The position numbers were made by a program, and so were the translations under genes. This document shows positions 6,286 through 13,146 of a stretch of DNA of 13,146 nt, in pieces. The stretch is from Hyphomonadaceae bacterium UBA4763 (GTDB lineage Bacteria > Pseudomonadota > Alphaproteobacteria > Caulobacterales > Aquidulcibacteraceae): contig DHHV01000110.1 in NCBI GenBank assembly GCA_002403455.1, forward strand, positions 1-13,146. The letters are read 5' to 3'. The notes beneath the pieces were generated by a model that did not search any database, was not told the DNA's origin, and saw nothing but the letters and a program-made list of their open reading frames with translations. The first letter of the stretch is position 1; every line of letters starts with the position of its first letter.

Positions 6286-8160
6286 TTATTGGCAGGCGAG
6301 GCAATCGTCATAATCCTTGCGGGCGGTTTCCAAGCCGCTAGCCGCTTTGGCGTCGGTTCCGGCGTAAGCAGCGCGTTGGACGGATTTGGAGCGGCAATAA
6401 TAAAGGCTTTTCACCCCGCGCTCCCACGCCATCCAATGCAACATATGCAGGTCCCATTTGTCGGCGTCGCCAGGCAAAAAGATGTTGAGCGATTGGCCTT
6501 GGCAAATAAACGGCGTCCGGTCGGCGGCAAGCTCAATAACCCAACGCTGGTCGATCTCAAACGCCGTGTGGAACACGGCTTTTTCGTCCTTGCTCAGCAT
6601 GTCGAGATGGCGAACGGATCCTTCATGCTCAAGGATAGAGGCCCAAACGACGTCCGTATCGGCGCCACGCTCGGCAAGTAATTTTTGCAAATAGGGATTC
6701 TTGACAGAGAACGATCCCGACAAGGTCTTATGCGTGTAAATATTGGCCGGAACCGGCTCTATGCCAGCCGAGGCGCCGCCGCAAATAATCGAAATCGACG
6801 CCGTCGGCGCGATCGCGATTTTGTGGCTAAAGCGCGCCATTACGCCGACATCTTCGGCGTCGGGGCAAGGCCCGCGTTCCTGCGCGAGCTTGACGCTCGC
6901 CGCATCGGCGGCGCGGCGAATATGCTTGAACATCCGCATGTTCCAAGTCTTCGCCATCGGACCTTCAAAGGCAAGTCCAAGACTTTGCAAGAACGAGTGA
7001 AAGCCCATGACGCCAAGACCAACAGAGCGTTCGCGGATCGCCGAATAAACAGCCTTATCCATTTCCGGCGGTGCGCGATCGATGAAATCTTGCAGGACGT
7101 TATCCAAAAAACGGAAAACGTCTTCAATAAAGCCTTCGTCTTTTTCCCATTCGAGATACTTTTCGACATTGAGCGAAGACAGACAACACACGGCCGTGCG
7201 GTCTTTGCCTTTATGGTCAAGGCCAGTGTGCAACATGATCTCGGAGCAGAGATTGGACTGGCGCACTTTCATCCCCAGCTTGCGCTGATGGGCAGACATT
7301 TGCGCATTCACAATGTCTGAGAAAATGATATAGGGCTCGCCGGTCTGCAGGCGGCTTTCCAGCACTTTTTGCCAGAGCGAGCGGGCGTCGACCTGCCGCA
7401 ATACTTCATTCGTCTTGGGGCTACGCAAGCCAAACGGGGTTCCGTCGCGCACTGCGATCATGAATTCATCGGTAATATTGACGCCATGATGCAAATTGAG
7501 CGAGCGGCGATTGAAATCGCCGGAAGCTTTGCGGATTTCGACGAATTCCTCGATTTCCGGATGGTGGATGTCGAGATAAACCGCCGCCGAGCCGCGGCGC
7601 AGCGAGCCTTGGCTGATCGCCAAGGTCAGGCTGTCCATCACCCGAATGAACGGAATAATGCCCGAAGTTTGGCCATTTTGACCGACTTTTTCGCCGATCG
7701 AGCGGACTTCGCCCCAATAAGTGCCGATACCGCCGCCATTTGAGGCGAGCCAGACATTTTCGTTCCAGGTATCGACAATGCCGTCGAGGCTGTCGCCAAC
7801 GCTGTTCAAAAAGCAGGAAATCGGCAGACCGCGATCGGCGCCGCCATTTGACAGCACCGGCGTTGACGGCATGAACCACAATTTCGACATGTAGTCATAA
7901 AGACGCTGCGCGTGCTCGACATCATCGGCATAAGCGGTCGAAACGCGCGCAAACATGTCCTGATAGGATTCGCCCGGCAGCAAATAGCGATCTTCCAGCG
8001 TTGTCTTGCCAAAATCAGTCAGCAGCGCATCGCGGCTGCGATCAACCTTAACGCCGGACACCAATTTCAAATGGGTCGCTTTGAATTCCTTCGGCTTGCC
8101 GCGATGCTTGAGGCGGCTTTGCGGAGCGGACGCCTTGGCGGCGAAAGTGCTGGGCGACAT
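6286..8160 (-). CDS. nrdA: Class Ia ribonucleoside-diphosphate reductase, alpha subunit
   Basis: A 624-residue large subunit that reduces ribonucleoside diphosphates to deoxyribonucleotides with a radical supplied by an NrdB-type beta subunit. Visible residues: redox Cys116 (PISCFLNSVGDS), the active-site triad Asn303-Cys305-Glu307 in SNLCSEI, Cys325/Cys326 in TAVCCLSSLN carrying the second redox cysteine, the Tyr587-Tyr588 radical-transfer pair (SLYYCRSKS), and the C-terminal Cys620-x-x-Cys623 shuttle in DDCLACQ. The N-terminus is short, with no room for a complete ATP-cone, as is normal in alphaproteobacterial NrdA. The ATG at 8160 has AGGAGG (8169-8174) 8 nt upstream. Tandem NrdR-box-like sites lie about 150-200 bp upstream. 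No nrdB is adjacent: downstream is a DUF3833 gene and upstream a divergent phosphoesterase. The YY/CLACQ pattern argues against the B12-dependent NrdJ class. Confidence 0.95.
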   Translation of the reverse strand: MSPSTFAAKASAPQSRLKHRGKPKEFKATHLKLVSGVKVDRSRDALLTDFGKTTLEDRYLLPGESYQDMFARVSTAYADDVEHAQRLYDYMSKLWFMPSTPVLSNGGADRGLPISCFLNSVGDSLDGIVDTWNENVWLASNGGGIGTYWGEVRSIGEKVGQNGQTSGIIPFIRVMDSLTLAISQGSLRRGSAAVYLDIHHPEIEEFVEIRKASGDFNRRSLNLHHGVNITDEFMIAVRDGTPFGLRSPKTNEVLRQVDARSLWQKVLESRLQTGEPYIIFSDIVNAQMSAHQRKLGMKVRQSNLCSEIMLHTGLDHKGKDRTAVCCLSSLNVEKYLEWEKDEGFIEDVFRFLDNVLQDFIDRAPPEMDKAVYSAIRERSVGLGVMGFHSFLQSLGLAFEGPMAKTWNMRMFKHIRRAADAASVKLAQERGPCPDAEDVGVMARFSHKIAIAPTASISIICGGASAGIEPVPANIYTHKTLSGSFSVKNPYLQKLLAERGADTDVVWASILEHEGSVRHLDMLSKDEKAVFHTAFEIDQRWVIELAADRTPFICQGQSLNIFLPGDADKWDLHMLHWMAWERGVKSLYYCRSKSVQRAAYAGTDAKAASGLETARKDYDDCLACQ

Positions 8161-8308
8161 GTTTTCTGCCTCCTACGCAAGCGGGCGCAACGCGCGTTCA
8201 GCCGAACGCGATCCAACGGCCGCGACTGATGATATGTTCCGGCGGGCTTTTGCCCATGATGTTGGTGTGGTTCCAAGGCCAGGGTGAGTCCAGCCGCTTG
8301 CCCTCAGA

Positions 8309-8356
8309 ACGCTATATATGGTGCATCACGCGCCCCATTCCGTCAATATGTTGATT
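8309..8356 (-). promoter_or_regulatory. Tandem NrdR-box-like operator upstream of nrdA
   Basis: Two AT-rich imperfect palindromes lie at 8309-8324 and 8341-8356. On the minus strand box 1 reads GCACCATATATAGCGT, which agrees with the published NrdR consensus acaCwAtATaTwGtgt at 13 of 16 positions. Box 2 reads AATCAACATATTGACG and agrees at about 10 of 16, keeping the central CA...TATTG. The 16-bp gap gives 32 bp between centres, about three helical turns, which is the tandem spacing described for NrdR operators. Box 2 also contains a TTGACG -35-like element. The site faces nrdA, so NrdR (ATP/dATP-sensing repressor, not in the window) probably represses it. Confidence 0.75.
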
Positions 8357-8520
8357 TCGACTTGTCCCAAGTTTTTGGTTAACGGATGGTTTCTGGGGGA
8401 AAACGGGCGCACAGACTGGGCGAGGTTTGGTTAAGATTTGCGTCCGTTCGCGCCGCCATGCCTTGAAGTTTCGTCGCCATGCGCGACATTTCATCTTAAG
8501 CGACAGGCGCCGTGTTAGCG

Positions 8521-8538
8521 CGATTCGCGTCCGAATCG
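8521..8538. repeat. Perfect 7-bp inverted repeat in the phosphoesterase leader
   Basis: CGATTCG (8521-8527), CGTC loop, CGAATCG (8532-8538). It lies 50 bp before the phosphoesterase start and is not followed by a T run, so it is not an intrinsic terminator. It could be a 5' leader hairpin or the binding site of a dimeric regulator. Role unknown. Confidence 0.5.
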
Positions 8539-8588
8539 GTTGCATGTTCCATGGCCCGTTTGGCGCATGATTTTGGCGAGGAGCGAGG

Positions 8589-9398
8589 ATGATGGCCGAG
8601 CGCAATTTGCCGCCGCAGCGCGCCGTGTTCGTGTCCGATCTGCATCTGGGCTCGCGCGATTCGCAGGCCGGCTTGCTGGCGCGCTTTTTGGAAGGATTGC
8701 GCACCGAAAAGCTTTATCTGGTCGGCGATGTCTTTGATTTTTGGAAATTGAACAGAGGCTGGCGCTGGGGCGCCGCCGAATCACGGGTGGTTCGGGCGGT
8801 GTTCGACCTCGCCGCGCGCGGGGTCGAAGTCATTTATCTCCCCGGCAATCATGACGAGGCGACCTTGCCGCTGGCCGGAACCCAGTTCGGGCCGATCAAA
8901 ATCCTGCGCGAATGCGTGCATGAGACAGCCGATGGGCGCCGGTTCCTGGTGCTGCATGGCGACGCCTTTGACGGGATTGTCTGTTATGGCGGCTGGCGCA
9001 CGCGCCTCGGCGAATGGGCCTATGCAGCCCTGTTGGCGTTCAATACGCAGATCAACACCTTGCGCCTGCGCAAGGGCCATGGCTATTGGTCGCTGGCGGG
9101 CGCGGTGAAGTCAAAAGTGGCGCGGGCCCGCGCTTTCATTGACCGGTTCGAGCGCGCGGTCGCCGCCGAAGCGCAGTCGCGCGGCGTCGATGGCGTCATC
9201 TGCGGGCATATCCATGTGCCTACCATGCGGGAAATCAACGGCTTGCTTTACATTAATGACGGCGATTGGGTAGAAAGCTGCTCGGCGCTCGTCGAGGACC
9301 CAAACGGCCAAATGCAGGTGATCTTCCCCTTCGCCGCCGAAACGCGCGCCAGCCCCGCAAGCGATCGGATCGCTGCGCCAACGAAAGCCATCGCCTGA
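8589..9398 (+). CDS. COG2908 metallophosphoesterase (UDP-2,3-diacylglucosamine diphosphatase-like)
   Basis: A 269-residue calcineurin-fold phosphoesterase with the full metal-binding set: Asp17-Leu-His19 (SDLHLGS), Gly46-Asp47 (VGDVFDFW), Gly86-Asn-His-Asp89 (LPGNHDE), His123-Gly-Asp125 and Gly206-His-Ile-His209. This is the COG2908 group that contains LpxH, which cleaves UDP-diacylglucosamine to lipid X in lipid A synthesis at the inner-membrane face. Many alphaproteobacteria use the unrelated LpxI for that step, so this member may act on another phospholipid or nucleotide-lipid. There are two adjacent ATGs, at 8589 and 8592; GAGGAG (8578-8583) is spaced 5 nt from the first and 8 nt from the second, so the true start may be the second. 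The gene ends in TGATG, coupling it to the glycosyltransferase. Confidence 0.85.
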   Translation: MMAERNLPPQRAVFVSDLHLGSRDSQAGLLARFLEGLRTEKLYLVGDVFDFWKLNRGWRWGAAESRVVRAVFDLAARGVEVIYLPGNHDEATLPLAGTQFGPIKILRECVHETADGRRFLVLHGDAFDGIVCYGGWRTRLGEWAYAALLAFNTQINTLRLRKGHGYWSLAGAVKSKVARARAFIDRFERAVAAEAQSRGVDGVICGHIHVPTMREINGLLYINDGDWVESCSALVEDPNGQMQVIFPFAAETRASPASDRIAAPTKAIA

Positions 9399-10513
9399 TG
9401 CGGATCATGCTGGTCACCGATGCGTGGGAGCCGCAGGTCAACGGCGTCGTCCGCACGCTGCAACGCGTCATCGCCGAATGCAAAAAACTTGGCCATGAAT
9501 TCCATATCGTCTCGCCAAGCGACGGCTATAAGACGATGCCGCTGCCGACCTATGAGGAAATTCAACTGGCTTTTGGCCAGCAAAAGGACGTCGAGCGGCG
9601 CTTTCTCGAATTTGAACCGGAAGCCGTGCATATCGCGACGGAAGGTCCCTTGGGCGTCGCCGCCCGCCAAGTCTGCCGCAAACACAAGCACCCGTTCACG
9701 ACGTCCTATCACACCCGCTTTCCGGAATATGTGTCGGCGCGGCTGCCGCTGCCGCTGGCGGCCGGCTATGCCTATGTGCGCTGGTTTCACCGCACAAGTG
9801 GGCGCGTCATGGTGGCGACCCCCTCCATGCAGCAGGAATTGGAAGAGCGCGGCTTTGTGCGGCTGACCGCCTGGTCGCGCGGCGTCGACACCGAGATGTT
9901 TCATCCCAACAAGCGCGCCGCCGATGGCGGCCCGTTTGCCGGCCTGCAGCGCCCCATCATGGCTTATGTCGGGCGCGTGGCGGTCGAGAAAAATCTCGAA
10001 GCATTCTTGGATCTCGATCTGCCGGGAACAAAAGTCGTCGTCGGCGACGGCCCGCAACGCGAAGAGCTGATCGGCAAATATCCCAATGCGCATTTTCCCG
10101 GCGCAAAATTTGGCGATGAATTGGCCGCCTGTTTCGCCAATGCCGATGTTTTTGTATTCCCGAGCCTGACCGACACTTTTGGCTTGGTTATTTTGGAGGC
10201 GATGGCGGCGGGCACGCCCGTCGCGGGCTTTATTGCGCCTGGTCCGAAGGATTTGATCCCGGGCTCGGGCGCCGGCGCAGTGCATGAGGATTTACAAGTG
10301 GCGATCCTCGAAGCCTTGGCCTGCGATCGCAACGTGACGCGGGCCTATGCCGAGAAATTCTCGTGGAAGGCGTGCGCCGAAGCGTTCATCGCCAATCTCG
10401 AACCGCTGCCGCCGCCGGAAAAGAAACGATTTTGGCGGCGCTTGCGTCTGGTCAGTCGTCTGGTCGGTTGGGCAAAGCGCCGCCGCGAAGCCCGCGCGCG
10501 CGCGCCGCAATAG
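9398..10513 (+). CDS. GT4 family glycosyltransferase
   Basis: A 371-residue GT-B retaining glycosyltransferase. The start is the ATG at 9398, which shares its A with the phosphoesterase stop (TGATG). Landmarks: N-terminal acceptor lobe with WEPQVNGVVRTL (10-21), TEGPLG (81-86) and SYHTRFPEY (103-111); then the donor lobe with GRVAVEKN (192-199, Arg193 and Lys198 bind the nucleotide-sugar phosphates), VGDGPQ (215-220) and the E-x7-E motif in the variant Asp259-x7-Glu267 (TDTFGLVILEAMAAGTPV), as in SQD2-type and diacylglycerol glycosyltransferases. The C-terminus (342-369) is rich in Lys and Arg with amphipathic character, consistent with peripheral membrane binding. With its lipid-phosphoesterase partner it probably makes an envelope glycolipid; donor sugar and acceptor are unknown. 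Confidence 0.88.
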   Translation: MRIMLVTDAWEPQVNGVVRTLQRVIAECKKLGHEFHIVSPSDGYKTMPLPTYEEIQLAFGQQKDVERRFLEFEPEAVHIATEGPLGVAARQVCRKHKHPFTTSYHTRFPEYVSARLPLPLAAGYAYVRWFHRTSGRVMVATPSMQQELEERGFVRLTAWSRGVDTEMFHPNKRAADGGPFAGLQRPIMAYVGRVAVEKNLEAFLDLDLPGTKVVVGDGPQREELIGKYPNAHFPGAKFGDELAACFANADVFVFPSLTDTFGLVILEAMAAGTPVAGFIAPGPKDLIPGSGAGAVHEDLQVAILEALACDRNVTRAYAEKFSWKACAEAFIANLEPLPPPEKKRFWRRLRLVSRLVGWAKRRREARARAPQ

Positions 10514-10610
10514 GACGGAGATCATGCGTTCTATGAGGCTGCCCTTGCGCAATAACCCTGCTAATGATTGCAAAAGTTCGATGTTGTAAATTCTTACGTG
10601 GATTGTGCAC

Positions 10611-10616
10611 TATAAT
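10611..10616 (+). promoter_or_regulatory. Probable -10 box for the O-methyltransferase gene
   Basis: An exact TATAAT lies at 10611-10616 in an AT-richer spacer, about 28 nt before the chosen start codon. No good -35 hexamer is found at 16-18 bp (AAATTC at 17 bp), so it is a strong -10 with a weak -35. It implies a short leader of about 20 nt and independent transcription from the glycosyltransferase gene. Confidence 0.5.
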
Positions 10617-10630
10617 CACCCTGGGCGGTT

Positions 10631-10637
10631 GAAGGAG
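10631..10637 (+). promoter_or_regulatory. Ribosome-binding site that selects a TTG start
   Basis: GAAGGAG lies 1 nt before an in-frame GTG (10639) and 7 nt before an in-frame TTG (10645). Only the TTG is at workable spacing, so translation most likely begins there. Confidence 0.65.
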
Positions 10638-10644
10638 TGTGATA

Positions 10645-11322
10645 TTGCGCATCATTGTTCCTATTACCCCCGAGATCGAGAGCTATATTGACGAGGTCGG
10701 TTATCGCGAACACCCCGTATTAGCGGCATGTAGAGCGGAAGCGCAGACCCGCGGCGCCATGGCGGTCATGCAGATCGCTCCCGAACAAGGCGCGTTTCTC
10801 CAGCTGTTGATCGAAATAACCGGCGCGCGCCACGTACTCGAAATCGGCGCCTTCACAGGCTACAGCACGCTGGCAATGGCTCTGTCGCTTCCCGAAGGCG
10901 GGCAAATTACGACCTGCGACATCGATGAAGCGGTGATCAACGTCGCTCGCCAGTTCTGGGCTAAGGCAGGCGTTACTCACCGAATAGATGTGCGACTAGC
11001 TGATGCTGCAAAAACATTGGGCGACCTCTCAGACCACGGGGAAAGCTTTGACCTTATACTAATCGACGCCGACAAGCCCAGATATCCGACCTACCTCGAA
11101 TATGCGATCAAACTCGTCAAAGTGGGCGGCCTCATTGTTGTTGATGACACATTGATCCATGGGCGGGTGGTCACCGGTTCGCTTGACGGTGACCCAGATT
11201 ATGTCAGGCCAGCAGTAGAAGCGATGCGCCTAGTCAACAAACGGCTTCACAACGATGAAAGACTGACGATCGCCATGGTACCTGCTCATGACGGTTGGAC
11301 ATTAGCGCGCCGACGCTTCTGA
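10645..11322 (+). CDS. SAM-dependent O-methyltransferase (family 3, catechol/caffeoyl-CoA type)
   Basis: A 225-residue class I methyltransferase starting at TTG (MRIIVPITPEIESYI). Motif I is Glu66-IGAFTGYST (66-75), which binds SAM; the acidic end of strand 2 is CDID (91-94); motif ILIDADKPRYPTY (138-150) supplies Asp141; and VVDDTL (165-170) supplies Asp167/Asp168. Asp141 and Asp167 fit the divalent-metal site of catechol-type O-methyltransferases, so a small hydroxylated aromatic acceptor is likely but not provable. Length is normal for the family. It stands alone between its own promoter-like -10 and a convergent gene. Codons such as GTA, TTA, AGA and CTA are more frequent than in the surrounding genes, which lean on GCG/GGC/CGC, so recent acquisition is possible. 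Confidence 0.88.
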   Translation: MRIIVPITPEIESYIDEVGYREHPVLAACRAEAQTRGAMAVMQIAPEQGAFLQLLIEITGARHVLEIGAFTGYSTLAMALSLPEGGQITTCDIDEAVINVARQFWAKAGVTHRIDVRLADAAKTLGDLSDHGESFDLILIDADKPRYPTYLEYAIKLVKVGGLIVVDDTLIHGRVVTGSLDGDPDYVRPAVEAMRLVNKRLHNDERLTIAMVPAHDGWTLARRRF

Positions 11323-11356
11323 GCATTTGGAAACGCCGATAGCTACCCTTGAGGTC

Positions 11357-11370
11357 GCGTGGTTGCACGC
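11357..11370. other. Small hairpin in the convergent spacer
   Basis: GCGTG-GTTG-CACGC lies 35 nt after the O-methyltransferase stop, in the 112 bp spacer between the two convergent genes. It lacks a T run on either strand, so it is at best a weak terminator. Nothing else was recognised in 11323-11434. Confidence 0.25.
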
Positions 11371-11434
11371 CCTGTCGCCAACTACCCGGGCCGGGCAAAA
11401 TTGGAAAACTTGCGGCAGCTATGCCCAATTGGCG

Positions 11435-12661
11435 CTACCAGACTTCTGGCCGTGACGCGCCCGCGGTTTCCGTCGCGCGCCCGTCGGCGTCGAGGCCCAG
11501 GGACGCCAGCAATTCGGCACGCGCTTCGTCATAATTGGGGGCGGGCGGACGCGTCGGCGGATCGGCATAGCCGGAAATCTTGATCGGCGAGCCGGAAACG
11601 CGCAACGACCCCATTTCCGGATCATCAATGCCAACGATCATATTGCGCGCGGCGATCTGCGGGTCATTGATGACGTCTTCGATATAATGGATCGGCGCGG
11701 CGGGCACGCCGGCCGCTTCGAGCGCAGCCAGCCATTGCGCGGCGGGGGCTTGGCCGAGTGTGGCTTCCATCTCCGCTTTCAGCGCGACATGATGGGCGGC
11801 GCGGGCCAGCATGCTGTCAAAGCGCGGATCGGTCGTCCAATCAGGCCGGCCCAAGGTCCTGGCCAAGGCCGCGAACAATTTCTCATTGGCGCAACCGATG
11901 ACGATCCAGCGATCAGCGCAACGAAACGCATCGAACGGGGTGATCACCGAATGGCGCGAGCCGGTGGCCCGCTGTTTTTCGCCGGTGGCAAGGCCGCGCA
12001 CCAAGGCTTGCTCGAGCAACATTACGAGGCTGTCGAGCATGGCGACGTCGACGCGGGCGCCGCGCTGAAATTGCTGCTTGCCGTAGAGCGCCGCGATAAT
12101 GCCGATCGCCGCGAACATGCCGGCGCCGAGATCGCCCATCGAGACGCCGAGCCGGGTCGGCTCGCCGCCTTCAGGGCCATTGATCGACATCATGCCGGAC
12201 AAGGCTTGCGCGACGAGATCATAGGCCGGCAGCGGCGCCAAGGGGCCGGTTTGGCCAAAGCCGGAGATCGAGGCGATGACGAGCTGCGGAAAGCGCGCTT
12301 CCAAATCGGTCGGCGCATAGCCAAGCTTGGCCAAGGTTCCGGGCCGGAAGTTTTCAACCAGCACGTCGGCTTGCGCCAATAGACGCTCGAAAATCACGCG
12401 ATCGGCAGGGGATTTGAGGTCGAGGGCGATCGAGCGCTTGCCGCGATTGACGCCGGCGAAATAGACGCTCTCGCCGTTCTGGTAGGGCGGAAACAAGCGC
12501 GTATCATCGCCATGGCCCGGCGCCTCGACCTTGATGACTTCGGCGCCCAATTCCCACAACAGCAGCGTGCAAAACGGACCGGCGAGAACGCGCGTGAGAT
12601 CCAGCACGCGCACGCCATGCAGCGGCCCCCGCGGCGCATGGGTGTCGGCGGCCTTGGTCAT
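11435..12661 (-). CDS. Family III CoA-transferase (CaiB/BaiF type)
   Basis: A 408-residue acyl-CoA transferase that moves CoA between carboxylic acids. Family features: VRVLDLTRVLAGPFCTLLLWELGAEVIKVE (17-46), NRGKRSIALDLKSP (72-85), VENFRPGTLAKLGY (102-115), ISGFGQTGP (132-140), YDLVAQALSGMM (147-158), and the presumed catalytic Asp177 in SMGDLGAGMFA, which forms the aspartyl-CoA thioester in this family. The C-terminal dimer-swap region ends in a Pro-rich PPTRPPAPNYDEAR stretch. The substrate cannot be inferred. The ATG at 12661 has an AAAGGAA site 7-8 nt upstream and lies 26 bp after the pntB stop, so it may be cotranscribed with the transhydrogenase genes, although no functional link is obvious. 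Confidence 0.9.
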   Translation of the reverse strand: MTKAADTHAPRGPLHGVRVLDLTRVLAGPFCTLLLWELGAEVIKVEAPGHGDDTRLFPPYQNGESVYFAGVNRGKRSIALDLKSPADRVIFERLLAQADVLVENFRPGTLAKLGYAPTDLEARFPQLVIASISGFGQTGPLAPLPAYDLVAQALSGMMSINGPEGGEPTRLGVSMGDLGAGMFAAIGIIAALYGKQQFQRGARVDVAMLDSLVMLLEQALVRGLATGEKQRATGSRHSVITPFDAFRCADRWIVIGCANEKLFAALARTLGRPDWTTDPRFDSMLARAAHHVALKAEMEATLGQAPAAQWLAALEAAGVPAAPIHYIEDVINDPQIAARNMIVGIDDPEMGSLRVSGSPIKISGYADPPTRPPAPNYDEARAELLASLGLDADGRATETAGASRPEVW

Positions 12662-12687
12662 CGAGAATTCCTTTGATTGGGAGCGGG

Positions 12688-13146
12688 TTAGACGCCCTTG
12701 ACGATGTTTTCGACCATTTTCTTGGCGTCGGCGAGCAGCATCATCGTGTTGTCGCGGAAAAACAATTCATTGTCGACGCCGGCATAGCCCGAGCCGAGCG
12801 AGCGTTTGACGAAAAACACCGCGCCGGCTTTCCAGACTTCCAGCACCGGCATCCCATAAATCGGACTTTGCTTGTCGGTCTGCGCGGCCGGATTGGTGAC
12901 GTCATTGGCGCCAATGACGAAGGCGACGTCGGCGCTGGCGAATTCCGAATTGATGTCTTCGAGCTCGAAGACTTCGTCATAAGGCACCTGCGCTTCGGCG
13001 AGCAGCACGTTCATGTGGCCTGGCATCCGCCCGGCGACCGGGTGAATGGCGTATTTGACCTCAACGCCTTCATGTTTGAGCTTGTCGGCCATTTCTTTCA
13101 GCGCGTGCTGGGCCTGCGCCACCGCCATGCCATAGCCCGGCACGAT
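12688..13146 (-). CDS. pntB: NAD(P) transhydrogenase beta subunit, C-terminal NADP(H)-binding domain (5' part outside window)
   Basis: About 152 C-terminal residues of PntB enter from the right edge in frame, with IVPGYGMAVAQAQHALKEMA at the visible start. The Val codon GTG at 13141-13143 is internal, not a start. This is domain III of the proton-translocating transhydrogenase, which lies on the cytoplasmic face and binds NADP(H). Visible motifs are GYGMAVAQAQ (dinucleotide-binding loop), KYAIHPVAGRMPGHMNVLLAEA, IGANDVTNPAA and the FVKRSLGSGYAGVDNELF loop. The protein ends normally at VKGV. Hydride transfer from NADH to NADP+ driven by proton re-entry supplies NADPH. The membrane domain and pntA should lie beyond the right edge. 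Confidence 0.95.
   Translation of the reverse strand: MVPGYGMAVAQAQHALKEMADKLKHEGVEVKYAIHPVAGRMPGHMNVLLAEAQVPYDEVFELEDINSEFASADVAFVIGANDVTNPAAQTDKQSPIYGMPVLEVWKAGAVFFVKRSLGSGYAGVDNELFFRDNTMMLLADAKKMVENIVKGV

Larger units (their letters stand above)
8161..8588. other. 428 bp divergent intergenic region
   Basis: This gap separates nrdA (minus) from the phosphoesterase gene (plus). It carries the nrdA ribosome-binding site, the tandem NrdR-like boxes and a perfect hairpin near the phosphoesterase. I see no convincing small gene: open frames here are extensions of shadows from the flanking genes. No clear sigma-70 promoter could be picked for the plus-strand gene. The nrdA promoter probably lies among or just after the NrdR boxes, giving a 5' leader of over 100 nt. 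Confidence 0.6.

Noticed and set aside
6286..8160. B12-dependent class II reductase (NrdJ), tempting because of the BtuFCD-like importer nearby.
   Set aside because: The Tyr587-Tyr588 pair, the CLACQ tail and the overall match to alphaproteobacterial NrdA indicate class Ia.
9248..10285. A 345-codon minus-strand open frame opposite the glycosyltransferase.
   Set aside because: It is wholly antisense to a gene with intact GT4 motifs and a coupled start; the His/Arg/Gly-rich product is a typical shadow.
10524..10589. A 21-codon open frame (MRSMRLPLRNN...) just after the glycosyltransferase stop, with GGAG 3 nt before its ATG.
   Set aside because: The ribosome-binding spacing is too short, the product has no recognisable feature, and the region fits better as spacer and promoter DNA.
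11399..11432. Possible terminator from the AAAATT and CCAATTGG segments in the convergent spacer.
   Set aside because: No stable GC stem directly precedes a T run on either strand.

Overview
The window looks like alphaproteobacterial chromosome. The evidence is a short NrdA of the alphaproteobacterial type ending in CLACQ, a proton-translocating transhydrogenase gene (pntB), a DUF3833 lipoprotein, GC-rich DNA with many GGCGCC-like words, and gene order typical of a free-living Gram-negative. Genus cannot be fixed; Hyphomicrobiales or a neighbouring order is a guess. No tRNA, rRNA, CRISPR array, insertion sequence or phage gene was seen. The first ~50 bases are almost pure C and look like degraded read or contig-edge sequence.

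Left block (1-8160, all on the minus strand). In transcription order it holds nrdA (class Ia ribonucleotide reductase large subunit), a DUF3833 lipoprotein, a three-gene uptake system of the BtuFCD/FecBCD type joined by ATGA overlaps, a ~335 bp gap that may hold a structured RNA, then an ABC-2 type ATPase and its permease. The permease matches the family in which an ABC-2 permease is fused to a C-terminal M1 aminopeptidase; only the permease part lies in the window. Upstream of nrdA are two tandem NrdR-box-like palindromes, so nrdA is probably controlled by the repressor NrdR.

Middle block (8589-11322, plus strand), divergent from nrdA. A COG2908 (LpxH-like) metallophosphoesterase is translationally coupled (TGATG) to a GT4 glycosyltransferase, suggesting an envelope lipid or glycolipid pathway. 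After a promoter-bearing gap comes a stand-alone SAM-dependent O-methyltransferase with a probable TTG start, less GC-heavy codon choice than its neighbours and an exact TATAAT -10 box.

Right block (11435-13146, minus strand). The NADP(H)-binding C-terminal domain of PntB runs in from the right edge and is followed 26 bp later by a CaiB/BaiF-type (family III) CoA-transferase. The O-methyltransferase and the CoA-transferase converge on a 112 bp spacer.

Most genes are ordinary housekeeping or transport genes. The least explained parts are the 2646-2980 gap with several mutually compatible stems, the nrd/lipoprotein/metal-chelate-uptake gene arrangement, and the phosphoesterase-glycosyltransferase pair. 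I did not find a clearly new multi-gene system.
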